From CAKZQX01 sp034437035 (lineage in GTDB: Bacteria > Chloroflexota > Chloroflexia > Chloroflexales > Chloroflexaceae): a stretch of 64,000 nucleotides of DNA. The translations under genes were made by a program, and so were the position numbers. Below, piece after piece: positions 18,801 to 31,400 of this stretch; positions within the stretch are counted from its first letter, which is position 1; every line of letters begins with the position of its first letter. Location: positions 1 through 64,000 of the forward strand of contig DAOTUI010000120.1 in the NCBI GenBank assembly GCA_034437035.1, given 5' to 3'. The notes under the pieces are model-generated. The model did not search any database. It was not told where the DNA came from and was given only the letters and a program-made list of their open reading frames with translations.

Positions 18801-19748
18801 TCAGCGGGGCCGACCGTAGTACACAAAACTCTTCTTCGCCTGCTCACGGGCCGCGCTCACCGCCTTCTGGCGCGTTTCTTCAGCCGTTTCACTCAACTCA
18901 CGAATATCGTAGAACGGCCCTTCCTGGCTGGTCAGAACCCCAATCGATACCGACATGAGTGACACCTGACGCAGATCTCCGTTTTCATCAGGCACTTCAA
19001 TATAGCCCTGTTTGCGATGTTTGTAGTTATAATGCAGCCCAATTTCTTCATCAAAGCGCACGGTTAGACGCTCACAAATTGCTTTTATGCGTTCAGGCGA
19101 TGATGTAGCCACAAAATCAGGCCCAACAACCATCTGCCCGACAAAGTCTTCCTGGCTACCGAGTTCATTTACAACTTCGCTGAGCAACAGTGCCGTAAAC
19201 TTGAGGACATCCTCACCAACAACCGAGCCATAGGACTGCGTAAAGGTTTCAAAGCCATTGATATGCACCAGTGCCAGAGCCCAGCCATCGGTTGTCAGCA
19301 ACTTACGTAACTCTTCGTTGATAATCTCCGCCGTGGGGAGGTTCGTCACCGGATGCGACTGGTTCTTGCGGCGCGCATCATCAAGCTGATTCTTGACAAT
19401 CGTATGCACCTCTTCAATATCGAAGGGCTTGACGATGTAATACTGCGCCTGCACCTCACCCAGACCAATGAGACGGTCGCGCCGTTCTCCGCGCGCCGTC
19501 AGAAAGATAATCGGAATATGGCGTGTACGAGGACTGGCACGCAGAGCCTTGCCGATATCATAGCCTTCCATATCGGGCAGATTTACATCCAGCAGTGCAA
19601 GATTGGGGGGCGTCTTGCGGCATATTTCCAGAGCCGTCTGTCCTCGCATCGCTGTGAGCACTTCGTAGCCCTGCGACGTAAAGTAGATTTTTAGAAGGCT
19701 CGAAATATCGGGTGCGTCTTCAACGACAAGGATCTTTTCCTTGCTCAC
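18801..19748 (-). CDS. Response regulator with C-terminal degenerate GGDEF-like domain
   Basis: 315 residues. Receiver domain 1-125 with acidic pocket E10/D11, phospho-acceptor D54 (LLDVNLPDMEG), the Thr of FLTARG and Lys of YIVKPF. Residues about 135-310 have the layout of a diguanylate cyclase, but the signature loop reads VVGPDFVATSS instead of GG(D/E)EF, so c-di-GMP synthesis is not expected; a ligand-binding or dimerisation role is inferred. It starts with GTG 19748 behind AGGAGG, 12 bp after the stop of the hexapeptide gene, so the two form an operon. Candidate phosphodonors nearby are the kinases at 10876 and 6057. Confidence 0.92.
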   Translation of the reverse strand: MSKEKILVVEDAPDISSLLKIYFTSQGYEVLTAMRGQTALEICRKTPPNLALLDVNLPDMEGYDIGKALRASPRTRHIPIIFLTARGERRDRLIGLGEVQAQYYIVKPFDIEEVHTIVKNQLDDARRKNQSHPVTNLPTAEIINEELRKLLTTDGWALALVHINGFETFTQSYGSVVGEDVLKFTALLLSEVVNELGSQEDFVGQMVVGPDFVATSSPERIKAICERLTVRFDEEIGLHYNYKHRKQGYIEVPDENGDLRQVSLMSVSIGVLTSQEGPFYDIRELSETAEETRQKAVSAAREQAKKSFVYYGRPR

Positions 19749-19760
19749 AGCTCTATCCTC

Positions 19761-21224
19761 CTAGCGTAAAACATGGTTGGAAGCATGATTCTTCATCTGA
19801 AAGGTCTGCGGCAACTCCGGGTCATCGTCCGCATCATCCGACAGCGCGTCGGACAGCAACTGGCTTATGCGGCCATCACGATCATAGACCTGCGGCCAGC
19901 GGTAGATAATCCGTCGGGCCTCACCCGTTTCCTCATCGATTTCATCCGGACTCAGACCAGGCACATTTCGGCGGATCAGATTATCCTCGTGGTTAAAGAT
20001 CAATGTTGTATTGGAGCCGACCATCCGGCCCGGGTAGACCACGAAGCCACTGCCAATCTTGCAGTTATGCCCAACTGCCGAACCCAGCACAGAAAGACCG
20101 ACCTTTTCCAGTCGCCCTTTGTGAAAGGTTTCGATCTCGTCACCAAACTCACCGCACAGATGGAAGTCGGTAAAGACATTATTGGCACCGATAAAGCTGT
20201 TCCGCCCGACGACGCCGAGTTGCAACGTTGTATTCTGGGCAATCATGCTATTTTCCATCATGCTGCTCATAAACACCGCCGCGTTGAACGGCAAGAAGCA
20301 GCGGTCGCTGATGACACTGAGCATAACCTGGCTGCCCTGCATAACATTGACATTGTTGCCGATCAGACTGTTCGTAATCACCGTTCCAGGACCAATGTAT
20401 ACATTATCACCGATAACCGTCGGGCCATGAATAATGGCAGTCGGATCAATTGAACAGTTCTTGCCGACCCTGACCATCTTCTTACTGGACAGGAAATGGT
20501 TGCGCCAGTGTTCCTCGAAAGGATTGATGCGCTCCCAGAATGAATTTAGCACAAAACTGAGTTTTGCGCCAAATGCCCGAAGGTCGTCAAGGGTCCAATG
20601 ACGGATGCGTTTGATACTACTCCGATCCATCACATCCTCGGCATCGCGCGCCCAGCCAAAAACCCCCAGCGGGGTATTTGCCAGAAACACATGGACCCAA
20701 TTCTCGATTGAGAGAAATGCGCGCAGTGGCACCTGAAACACTAGATCGCCCTGCTGCGGAGCCATATACCGGGGGATATGATAGTAGCCCATCTCGCGGC
20801 TCTGGGTTTCGACGATCAACGGCTGCGGTTCGGTACGCGGCCCTTCCGGGAAGTAGTAGATATCGGCAACATAGACATCATCTCGTTCACGCACACCCTC
20901 TTGCAAACGTAGCGCATGCGCCCGTATCATTTTGTCATTCTTCGCAAAAGCAATCTGACAGGAACGCTTACTTGCGCGGGCACTTTCGATAAACGTGTCG
21001 ATTAATCTATTATTAAAAAACAGATTATCCTTCACGATCAACAGTTCTTCATCTGTATTTGCCGGAACATCATCAAGTGAGTCAATCTCAATCGTACCTT
21101 TACAGTGGCGCGCCAACAGATCGCGCTGCAGCAACCAGAGTGGTTTATTGAGAATGCGCAGATCACGCGCTGGCTCACCAAAAGGGGGGATAGGTGTACG
21201 ATCACGAAAAACAACACGTTTCAT
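19761..21224 (-). CDS. GlmU-like nucleotidyltransferase/hexapeptide-repeat protein
   Basis: 487 residues. Residues about 1-250 resemble a divergent sugar nucleotidyltransferase half without a clear GxGTRM signature. From about 255 to 430 there is a left-handed beta-helix of hexapeptide repeats (IDPTAIIHGPTVIGDNVYIG, IGNNVNV, IGANNVF, IGSGFVV), as in GlmU and other acyl/nucleotidyl transferases. A charged C-terminal tail ends the protein. Loss of the catalytic signature makes a standard GlmU reaction doubtful. First gene of an operon with the response regulator downstream, which suggests regulation or a scaffold function (inference). Start ATG 21224 behind AAGGGG. Confidence 0.82.
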   Translation of the reverse strand: MKRVVFRDRTPIPPFGEPARDLRILNKPLWLLQRDLLARHCKGTIEIDSLDDVPANTDEELLIVKDNLFFNNRLIDTFIESARASKRSCQIAFAKNDKMIRAHALRLQEGVRERDDVYVADIYYFPEGPRTEPQPLIVETQSREMGYYHIPRYMAPQQGDLVFQVPLRAFLSIENWVHVFLANTPLGVFGWARDAEDVMDRSSIKRIRHWTLDDLRAFGAKLSFVLNSFWERINPFEEHWRNHFLSSKKMVRVGKNCSIDPTAIIHGPTVIGDNVYIGPGTVITNSLIGNNVNVMQGSQVMLSVISDRCFLPFNAAVFMSSMMENSMIAQNTTLQLGVVGRNSFIGANNVFTDFHLCGEFGDEIETFHKGRLEKVGLSVLGSAVGHNCKIGSGFVVYPGRMVGSNTTLIFNHEDNLIRRNVPGLSPDEIDEETGEARRIIYRWPQVYDRDGRISQLLSDALSDDADDDPELPQTFQMKNHASNHVLR

Positions 21225-21586
21225 TGATAAAACCCCTTTCTTGGAACCGAAAAACTATTGTATCGCTCCTTATCCTCATATGGAGCATTATATCTACTAT
21301 ACACAGTAGGGGTTGACCTACGCAAGTATATAAGATTACAGTCGGATTACACCGGATTGCAAAGCGTAATCCCCAATATCATAACTCTTATTGTACACGA
21401 TGGATTACCCCTCGTCAATGCATTGTGTGAGGACTTCAGGCGGACATCACAATAGTACTATCTGGTATAGTATTATTGTTTTGCGGAGCGATTAATCGAG
21501 AGAGGTTGTGTCTGTCGGTATATGCAACTGCTTGAAAATGCAGAAATTCTCGAATGCTGCATGTAGCTTTATGGGTGTAAACCTAT
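21225..21586. other. AT-rich intergenic region
   Basis: 362 bp upstream of the hexapeptide operon and downstream of uvrA. No gene, no strong hairpin recognised. Confidence 0.4.
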
Positions 21587-24529
<2,943 letters not shown>

Positions 24530-24862
24530 GCGGTTTTTGCCTGCTCCTGTGAACTGGCTGCGGTTAAGCCTGACAGAAGTAGCGATCGTAGCACAAAGAC
24601 GCGGGGAGCGCAAAGCGGCGCAGATGATGAAGTTGTAACGGGCAACCAGAGGCGGGCACCGGACGGCTGGCGCTCAGTGATACAGTACACCTGAGCGCCA
24701 CTATGACCCGTTACCGATGTCCATTTTGCCGGACCTCCTGCAGGCACTTGTCAACCGTTTCGATTACAGGCCACCCGGCGCAACGATCAATCCGGCCGGC
24801 AGCGGCACCCACCGCTGGATTGCCTGCAGGCGGGTGGGCGCAATAATCATGAATGTGCTCCA
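24530..24862. other. Intergenic region
   Basis: Between uvrA and lutB, 333 bp, no gene recognised. It holds short inverted motifs but no terminator with a T-run. Confidence 0.35.
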
Positions 24863-26287
24863 TTACTCTTCGCGCGTTTGCTCCCGCTGCCGCTCCTCCC
24901 AGCGCGCGGTAAAGGTCTTGCGCGCAACCGGCGGAAAATCGCGCCGGTTAGTCCAGGTATCCAGCGGCGGCGGCAATTGCTCTATGCGACTACCATTGGC
25001 GAGCAACCCGCTACCGAGGGCCGCCAGCTTGCTCCCCGCCCGATAGAGCGCCGGATTGCTCATCATGATCTGCCAGCCGCGCATTGCCAGATGCTCACCC
25101 GGCGCGGCTTTCCCGGCCTTCACCGCATCGGCGCGCAGGCGCAGGAGCAGATCGGGAATGGGAATGCGCACCGGGCAGACCTCCTGACATGCGCCGCAGA
25201 GACTGCTGGCATAGGGTAGGTGATGCTGGTCCGGCAGATCCGGCTGGAGCAGCGGCGTCAGCACCGCACCAATCGGCCCGGAGTAGACCCCACCGTAGGC
25301 ATGCCCGCCGATGGCCTGGTAGACCGGGCAGATATTGAGGCAGGCTCCGCAGCGGATGCAGAGCAGCGACTCGGCGTAGGGTCCACCCAGGATCTTTGAG
25401 CGGCCATTGTCCAGCAGGATCAGGTGGAACTCATCAGGACCGTCGGGCTCCTGCGGGCGGGCGGGACCGCTGACCAGCGAAGTGTAGACCGAGAGCTTCT
25501 GGCCGGTTGCCGAACGGGCCAGCACCTGCAGCAGGATCTTCAGATCATCCAGCGACGCGACCACGCGCTCAATGCCCATCACCGCAACATGGATGCGCGG
25601 TAGCGTGGTGGTCAGCCGGCCATTGCCCTCATTTTCTACCAGCACAATCGCGCCGCTGTCGGCGACACCGAAGTTCACCCCGCTAATGCCCATATCAGCC
25701 TGCAGAAACTGCCGGCGCAGCGCCTCCCGCGCCGTACGCGTCATCATTGGGACATCATCGGTGGGGGGCATCCCCAGGTGCTGCTCAAACAGGCGGCTGA
25801 CCTGCCGGCGGGTCTTGTGGATCGCCGGGCCAACAATGTGCGAGGGCGTCTCACCCGCCAGTTGTATGATATACTCGCCCAGATCGGTCTCAGCAATTTC
25901 TATGCCCAGCGCCTCGAGCGCCTGGTTGAGATGGATCTCCTCGGAAGCCATCGACTTGGACTTGGCGATCAGGCGCACGCCCCGGTCCCGGGCCAGGTCG
26001 GCAATATATCGACTGACCGCCGCGCCATCCTCGGCCCAGTGGACATGCCCACCCTGCGCGGTGACATTGTCGCTCAGGCGGATCAGCAACTCGTCGAGGT
26101 GCATCAGGGCTTTGGCCCGCACCGCGCGCGCCTGATCGCGCAGGGCGGCCTCATCGGTCAGCGCGGCCAGCGCATTGGCGCGATTGCCGACAAAGCGCGT
26201 GGTTGCGCGGCTAATCGCGGTCTGCAACGTCTCATCATGCAGCGCCGCATCAACGCGCTCGTGGAATGTCAGGTTTGCCTGGGTCAT
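24863..26287 (-). CDS. lutB: LutB-like iron-sulfur protein (LUD domain)
   Basis: 474 residues. LUD domain (about 60-290) followed by two [4Fe-4S] motifs, CIRCGACLNICPVYQ and CGACQEVCPVRIP, and a C-terminal segment typical of LutB/YkgF. In Bacillus, LutABC oxidise L-lactate to pyruvate. ATG 26287 has AGAGGAGG upstream. The gene lies behind lutA on the same strand with a 273-bp gap. lutC is not seen in the window, so the enzyme may be a two-subunit form or lutC may be elsewhere. Confidence 0.9.
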   Translation of the reverse strand: MTQANLTFHERVDAALHDETLQTAISRATTRFVGNRANALAALTDEAALRDQARAVRAKALMHLDELLIRLSDNVTAQGGHVHWAEDGAAVSRYIADLARDRGVRLIAKSKSMASEEIHLNQALEALGIEIAETDLGEYIIQLAGETPSHIVGPAIHKTRRQVSRLFEQHLGMPPTDDVPMMTRTAREALRRQFLQADMGISGVNFGVADSGAIVLVENEGNGRLTTTLPRIHVAVMGIERVVASLDDLKILLQVLARSATGQKLSVYTSLVSGPARPQEPDGPDEFHLILLDNGRSKILGGPYAESLLCIRCGACLNICPVYQAIGGHAYGGVYSGPIGAVLTPLLQPDLPDQHHLPYASSLCGACQEVCPVRIPIPDLLLRLRADAVKAGKAAPGEHLAMRGWQIMMSNPALYRAGSKLAALGSGLLANGSRIEQLPPPLDTWTNRRDFPPVARKTFTARWEERQREQTREE

Positions 26288-26560
26288 ATGTCAACCTCCT
26301 CTGGGGATTGGCGATTGGCGACGAGAGACCAAAGATCAGAGACCGATATTCGCACCCCCATGATAGCCACAAAATGTAGTTTTATGATCATAAATACACC
26401 TAAACGATTTCTAAACCCTAAACCCAACACCTTTCAAATACGTCCGGATTGTCTCGCGCAAAGCCCCAAAGCCGCGACGTTTATGCAGTTCTTGGCGACC
26501 TTTGCGCCGTTGCGCGAGCTTCTTTGAATGGTATTGCCCCTAACCCCTAACCCTTAACCC
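26288..26560. repeat. lutA-lutB spacer with (CCCTAAC)-like short tandem repeat
   Basis: AT-rich spacer between two genes of one pathway. At about 26537-26570 the + strand has four heptamer-like units related to CCCTAAC/CCCTTAA ending at the lutA stop codon, and a similar decayed run at about 26397-26425. Short simple repeat, probably from slippage. Confidence 0.5.
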
Positions 26561-27313
26561 TTAACCCCTGGCAGAAGTCATATTCGCCAGCACCTCGGCG
26601 ATATGGCGGGTGCGGGTGCGGGAACCGGCGCGACTCAGGCCGCCCGCCATCTGCATCATGCAACTGGCATCGCCCACGACCAGCAGATCGGCCTCGGTTG
26701 AGTTGATATTGGCGAGCTTGCGGGCCAGCATCGCCTCGGAGATCGCCGCATGCTTGACGGCAAACATGCCGCCGAAGCCGCAGCACTCGGTGCTACCCGG
26801 CAGCGGCACCACCTCCGCGCCCGCCACATGGTTGAGCAGGATACGCCCCTGCTGCTGCAGGCCCAGGAAGCGCAGACCGTGACAGGCATCATGGAAAGTG
26901 ATACGTCCATCATAGCGCGCGCCCAGATCGGTGACGCCCAGCACATCAACCAGATACTCGGTCAGTTCGTAAGTGCGGCGACACAACTCGGCGGCAGTAG
27001 CTTCGTGCGGCGTGCCGCGAAAGAGATCGGGTAAGAAATGCCGGATCATGGCGGTACAGGAGCCGGAGGGCAACACCACATCGCCCTGCCCGCGCAGCAC
27101 CTCAATCGTTCGCCCGGCAACGGCATAGGCTTCATCACGATGCCCACCGTTGAAGGCCATCTGCCCACAGCAGGTCAACCCGCGCGGCACATGCACCTGG
27201 ACGCCCTGGTCTTCCAGGAGCCTGACGGCAGCATCACCGATTTCCGGAAAGAAATTATCGACCAGACAGGTGACAAAAAAGGCCGCATGCCGACCACTCT
27301 GTCGGTTGGTCAC
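26561..27313 (-). CDS. lutA: LutA-like (Fe-S)-binding protein
   Basis: 250 residues with two CCG cysteine-rich domains: LTCCGQMAFNGGH, a GSCTAMIRHF segment, then HDACHGLR, ECCGFGGMF and GDASCMMQM. This is the LutA/YkgE family, the iron-sulfur subunit of the lactate oxidation complex. Starts with GTG 27313 behind AAGGAG. First gene of the lut pair; lutB follows at 26287. A glycolate-oxidase-like use is possible, but the LUD partner favours lactate. Confidence 0.9.
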   Translation of the reverse strand: MTNRQSGRHAAFFVTCLVDNFFPEIGDAAVRLLEDQGVQVHVPRGLTCCGQMAFNGGHRDEAYAVAGRTIEVLRGQGDVVLPSGSCTAMIRHFLPDLFRGTPHEATAAELCRRTYELTEYLVDVLGVTDLGARYDGRITFHDACHGLRFLGLQQQGRILLNHVAGAEVVPLPGSTECCGFGGMFAVKHAAISEAMLARKLANINSTEADLLVVGDASCMMQMAGGLSRAGSRTRTRHIAEVLANMTSARG

Positions 27314-27444
27314 AGGAGAACTCCTTACTAATCAGGAAGGTAGACGCGTGGAAGTCGGGGTATTATACCGCAGAATGGCAGGGGGTGGTAGGTGACGCGG
27401 GGAGGCGAGGAGGCGGTGATGGACATGCGCAGGCAGGGATAGCA

Positions 27445-27873
27445 TCAATTGGCGGGTGGATGCCAGCCGACGCTAACCCACAACTTCCGAGCGCTGACAA
27501 CATCAGGATGATACATTTGTAGTGCGGCGACGGTTGCACGACCAGTGGGTGTTTTGCCACGAATAGCTGTTCCGCCTTCAACCCACTCAAAATGATCACT
27601 CCACTGCGCGGTACGCGGATTGAAAAGCGCTACTGTCACTTCTGTTTCGGGATCAACCGCGTTGATCCGGTCAGATTTATGTCCATTACACATTGGACAG
27701 GCCAACCAGAGATTTGACTCGTCAGATGTACCGCCGTGCGCTTCCGGGAAGAGATGATCAATTTCGAGCAAGGGACCAATGATCTGCTGCGAAGTAAGAC
27801 AGTAACCGCAACGATAACGCGCCGTTTCTGCGACACGCTGACGCACACGCTGCGAAATACGTTGCGCACTCAT
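27445..27873 (-). CDS. HNH endonuclease
   Basis: 142 residues. CGYC and CPMC zinc pairs (about 22-25 and 59-62), and IDHLFPEAHGG with the catalytic His, give an HNH core at about 18-70; the C-terminal 70 residues are family-specific (PTGRATVAALQMYHPDVV). Small stand-alone HNH proteins of this type are common in Chloroflexota and cyanobacteria. The start codon overlaps the stop of the preceding gene (ATGA), so it is translated together with the small protein at 27870, suggesting a two-gene unit of possible toxin-antitoxin or defence type (inference). Confidence 0.92.
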   Translation of the reverse strand: MSAQRISQRVRQRVAETARYRCGYCLTSQQIIGPLLEIDHLFPEAHGGTSDESNLWLACPMCNGHKSDRINAVDPETEVTVALFNPRTAQWSDHFEWVEGGTAIRGKTPTGRATVAALQMYHPDVVSARKLWVSVGWHPPAN

Positions 27874-28292
27874 GTCAGCGGCATCACCTGCTCTGGATCG
27901 CGCATATCATACCCGCGCTGCTGCAACAGAACCGCGGCCTGCGCGCGCACCAGCAGCGTCTCTCGATAGAGCGTCAGCAGTGCCTGTTCCAGATCTTGCT
28001 CTTCGGAGGTGAGACCTTCGCGCTGCTGTTTGTCGTGCAGTGCCTCCAACTGTTCGTGCTGCTCCGGGGACATGGTTGTTCGAGCCGCCTGCCAGAGAGC
28101 TGCATCATTAAGGTACGCAAGCTGGGCCAGTGATGAACGGAACGGACCAGCCGGGTTGGTCAGCGTCGGGGCAACTGCAAGAACTGCCTCCAGCAGAACT
28201 TCATCAACTGGTCGCTGTGCTTTCTCCGCAGCCTGGCGAATCTGATCATAGACTGGCCCCGGCAGGTTAAGCGTAATTTCTTGAGTGGACAT
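27870..28292 (-). CDS. Small helical antitoxin-like protein paired with HNH endonuclease
   Basis: 140 residues. The start, EITLNLPGPVYDQIRQAAEK, resembles a ribbon-helix-helix N-terminus (beta strand with alternate Thr/Leu, then helix); the rest is helical and charged (TSEEQDLEQALLTLY). No enzymatic motif. ATG 28292 behind GAGGAT. It overlaps the HNH gene by four bases. An RHH-type autoregulator or inhibitor of the nuclease is a reasonable guess but not shown. Confidence 0.8.
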   Translation of the reverse strand: MSTQEITLNLPGPVYDQIRQAAEKAQRPVDEVLLEAVLAVAPTLTNPAGPFRSSLAQLAYLNDAALWQAARTTMSPEQHEQLEALHDKQQREGLTSEEQDLEQALLTLYRETLLVRAQAAVLLQQRGYDMRDPEQVMPLT

Positions 28293-28413
28293 GGGTTGGG
28301 TATCCTCACATCAGTGACTGGTTGACCTTTGTCATTATTGTACTGCATACTGAGATGTGATGGGGTGGCGCGAGGACACGAAGACGCAATGCGTGATGCT
28401 GTATTGCCCAGCA

Positions 28414-28484
28414 GTAGGGGCGCAGCATTGGCTGAACACCTGAACACCAGGTGAACATTTCCCCGGCCAATGCTGCGCCCCTAC
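28414..28484. repeat. Inverted repeat with nested hairpin
   Basis: GTAGGGGCGCAGCATTGGC (28414) pairs perfectly with GCCAATGCTGCGCCCCTAC (ending 28484). The loop contains CACCTG...CAGGTG. No T-run follows, so it is not a standard terminator. It resembles scattered GTAGGGGCG-type repeats seen in many Chloroflexota and cyanobacterial genomes (from memory, not checked). Confidence 0.7.
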
Positions 28485-28497
28485 GCGGTGATGATGC

Positions 28498-31400
28498 CTA
28501 CTGCGCGCGGGGGCTTTCCGGCGGGCCGTCACTGCTACTGCCATTAGCAACCGCAGCGGAGGCAGTGCTCAACCAGATGCGGTCAATCACCGTGCCGTCT
28601 TCGCGCATCCAGAGATCGAAGGTGTAGATCCCCGGGGCCGGAATGGTGATGCGAGTTGCACTACTGCTATGGCGATTCTGCCAGGTAAACCCGCTGTCCT
28701 TAAAGCTGGTCAACCCCCGCCCGCTGCTCGTCGTGACGGCAGATCCGTCCAACCCGACATGGATTGAGTCGTTGTTCCCGGCGGACGCGGGCGCATACCC
28801 ACGCACATAGACGTAGTAGTCGCCCGCTGTACTGAAGTCAATGGCATAGCGCAGTTGCGGGCCACTCGTCTGCAACTGCGTATTGGCACCACTGTTCGGC
28901 AGTACTTCCATTGCCACAGCGACGGCATCACCATAGGCCGTTGTGGACTCCCAGGTGTGATTGGCAAACGACCCACTGCCGGGCAGGCTTTCGGCAAAGT
29001 GTTCTGCCTCAATCACCACGCTGCCATTCTCCTCCAGGAAGGGCGACTCCGTGTCACTAGATGCGGCCGTGGCGGTCGGTTCCGCCGTCCCGGTTGCGGT
29101 GGCAGTCGGTTCCGCCGTCGGTTCCACTGTTGCGGTCGGCTGTGGCGCAGACGCTTCCGCCGCTGCACTATCTAACAGGGCAATCTCGTCCAGGTAGAAG
29201 GTCGGCTGCGTGCTGCCGCTGTTCTCATTCCAGGTAATGTCCGCAATATCGGTCAAACCTTCAATTGGCAGTTCCACCAGCGTCCAGGTGTTGGCCTGCG
29301 GCGTGACCGGCATGCCCAGAGTGCCCTGTCCATTGCTATCCCGCAGCCAGACGGAGACTTGCTGCCCGCCGGTGTCGCCACCATGCACCCAGAAGCGCAG
29401 GGTGTCATACTCCGTCGTCGGCAGGGCCGCATCAGTGTGCAGATAGAAACCGGCCCAGCCGGTATCGTAGCTTACGGCGATGGACGCGCTCCCGCTCTGC
29501 CTTGGCGTCGTGGTGTCGAAGTTGCTGCTGGTGCTCCAGGACCAGTTGACCCAGTCGCTTGCCAGGGCATCAGTGTAGATCGGCGCTGCACTACCCGATG
29601 GATTGTCCGGCGTGGCGGTCGGTTCCGGCGTGCTGGTCGCCGTTGCGGTTGGTTCCGCCGTCCCGGTTGCGGTGGCGGTTGGGACAGCCGTTGGCGTTGC
29701 CGTCACGGTTGGTTCGACGGTCGGTTCAGTCGTTGGCTCAGTCGTAGCCGTGGGCTCGGCGGTCTGCGTTGCCGTGGCAGTTGGTTCCGCCGTCGGTTCG
29801 GCCGTCTGCGTTGCCGTCGCAGTCGGTTCCGCCGTCCCGGTTGCGGTGGCGGTTGGGGCAGTGGGCGTAGCACCGTTCAGGAAGACAATCTCGTCCATGT
29901 AGAAGGTCGGTTGCGCGCTGCCGCTGCTATCCTGCCAGATAATGTCGGCGATATCGGACAGCCCATCCAGCCCGTCCAGCGGCAGTTCTACCTGGGTCCA
30001 GGTGCCCGCCTGCGGTGTCATCGCCGTGGCGGAGCTGCCATTCCCGCTGCTGTCCCGCAACCAGACGGAAACCTGCTGCCCGCCGGTGCTACCGCCATGC
30101 ACCCAGAAGCGCAGCGTGTCGTACGCGTCCACCGCCGGCGGCGCGTCCGTGTGCAGATAGAAGCCGGCCCAGGCGGTATCGTGGGTCACGGCCATGGCTG
30201 CACTCCCGCTCTGGCGCGGGCTGGTCGTGGCAAAGTCCGCGCTGGTATTCCAGGACCAGTTATTCCATCCGGCAGCCAGCGCATCGCTGTAGACCAGGGC
30301 TTCACCGTCCGGGGTGGTCCCCGGCGTGGCAGTCGGCATAGCGGTCGCGGTCGGCGTTATCGGCGTCTCCGTCACAGGCTGGGTCGGCGCGGCTGTCGGC
30401 ACCACATCCGAAGTGCTCATCCGCAGCAGCGTGATCGAGTAGGGCGCGAAGGAGAAGCTGAAGGGCACCTCCGAACCGGGCAGCGCGGCCCCGGGTGCAT
30501 TCGCCAGATCATCGGACGGATCGGCAACCCCGTTGAAGGTTACGGACTGGCTGCCCAGCGAGGTCGCGCTGACCAGATCGACCGTGCCCCCGTTGATTGC
30601 AGCCACACCGTCAATGGCGATGGTGGTATCGAGCGACGAACCCGTCTTGTTGATCGCCAGCAGCGAGAGAGTTTGATCGTCAATGTGCCCGGCATATACG
30701 CTCAGGGTTGTCTCCGCCGAGCGGGACGAGGTGACGGGCAGCATGGCATCACCAAACCGGTCCCAGAGCGGGAAGACATAGTACTGCGGGTTGCGGGCAA
30801 AGCCGTCCTCTTTCATCAGGCCATAGTCGGTGCCATTGGCGGCAGTCCCGTTCGCCAGATCCCACTGGTTCGCCATCGCCACCCCATGCTGCTGCATCTG
30901 TCCAATTGTATCGGCCATAAACAGCGCGTTGACGGCGCGCGTCATCCACTGGTTATTGTCCTGCTCCTGCACGGAGAAGAGATTATGCTCGGTGACGGCA
31001 ATCGGCACCTCACGCCCACCGGCATGCATGTCGAAGGCTGCCTGCGCATCCGCCATAATGCCGGACCAGGTCTGCTGCGGTTGAGCCAGCGCATCGGCAT
31101 AACTGGCGGGCTGCTGGAAGTAGGCGTAGTGGTGGATGGTGTAGAAGTCCATCACATCACCGGCTGCTGCGACAACCTCGTTGCCCCAGTTGCTCCACTC
31201 GCTGCGGTAGGCCACGCCGACAGCACCAACCTGAATGGTCGAATCAACCGCGCGCATCGCTTCACGGAACTCCAGGTAGCCCTGCCGCCGGGAGATGCCG
31301 CTGCCGATACCATTGGCATACTCGGTACCATCACAGGTCCAGACATTTTCCCAACCCCAGGCGGTACAATCCTTGCCACTGCTCTGATTGCCGCCGTAGA

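Noticed and set aside
18478..18819. 113-residue + strand frame upstream of the giant kinase
   Set aside because: No family features and it overlaps the end of the response regulator gene.
26537..26570. Telomere-like repeats
   Set aside because: Only about four heptamer-like units between two genes; simple slippage is enough.
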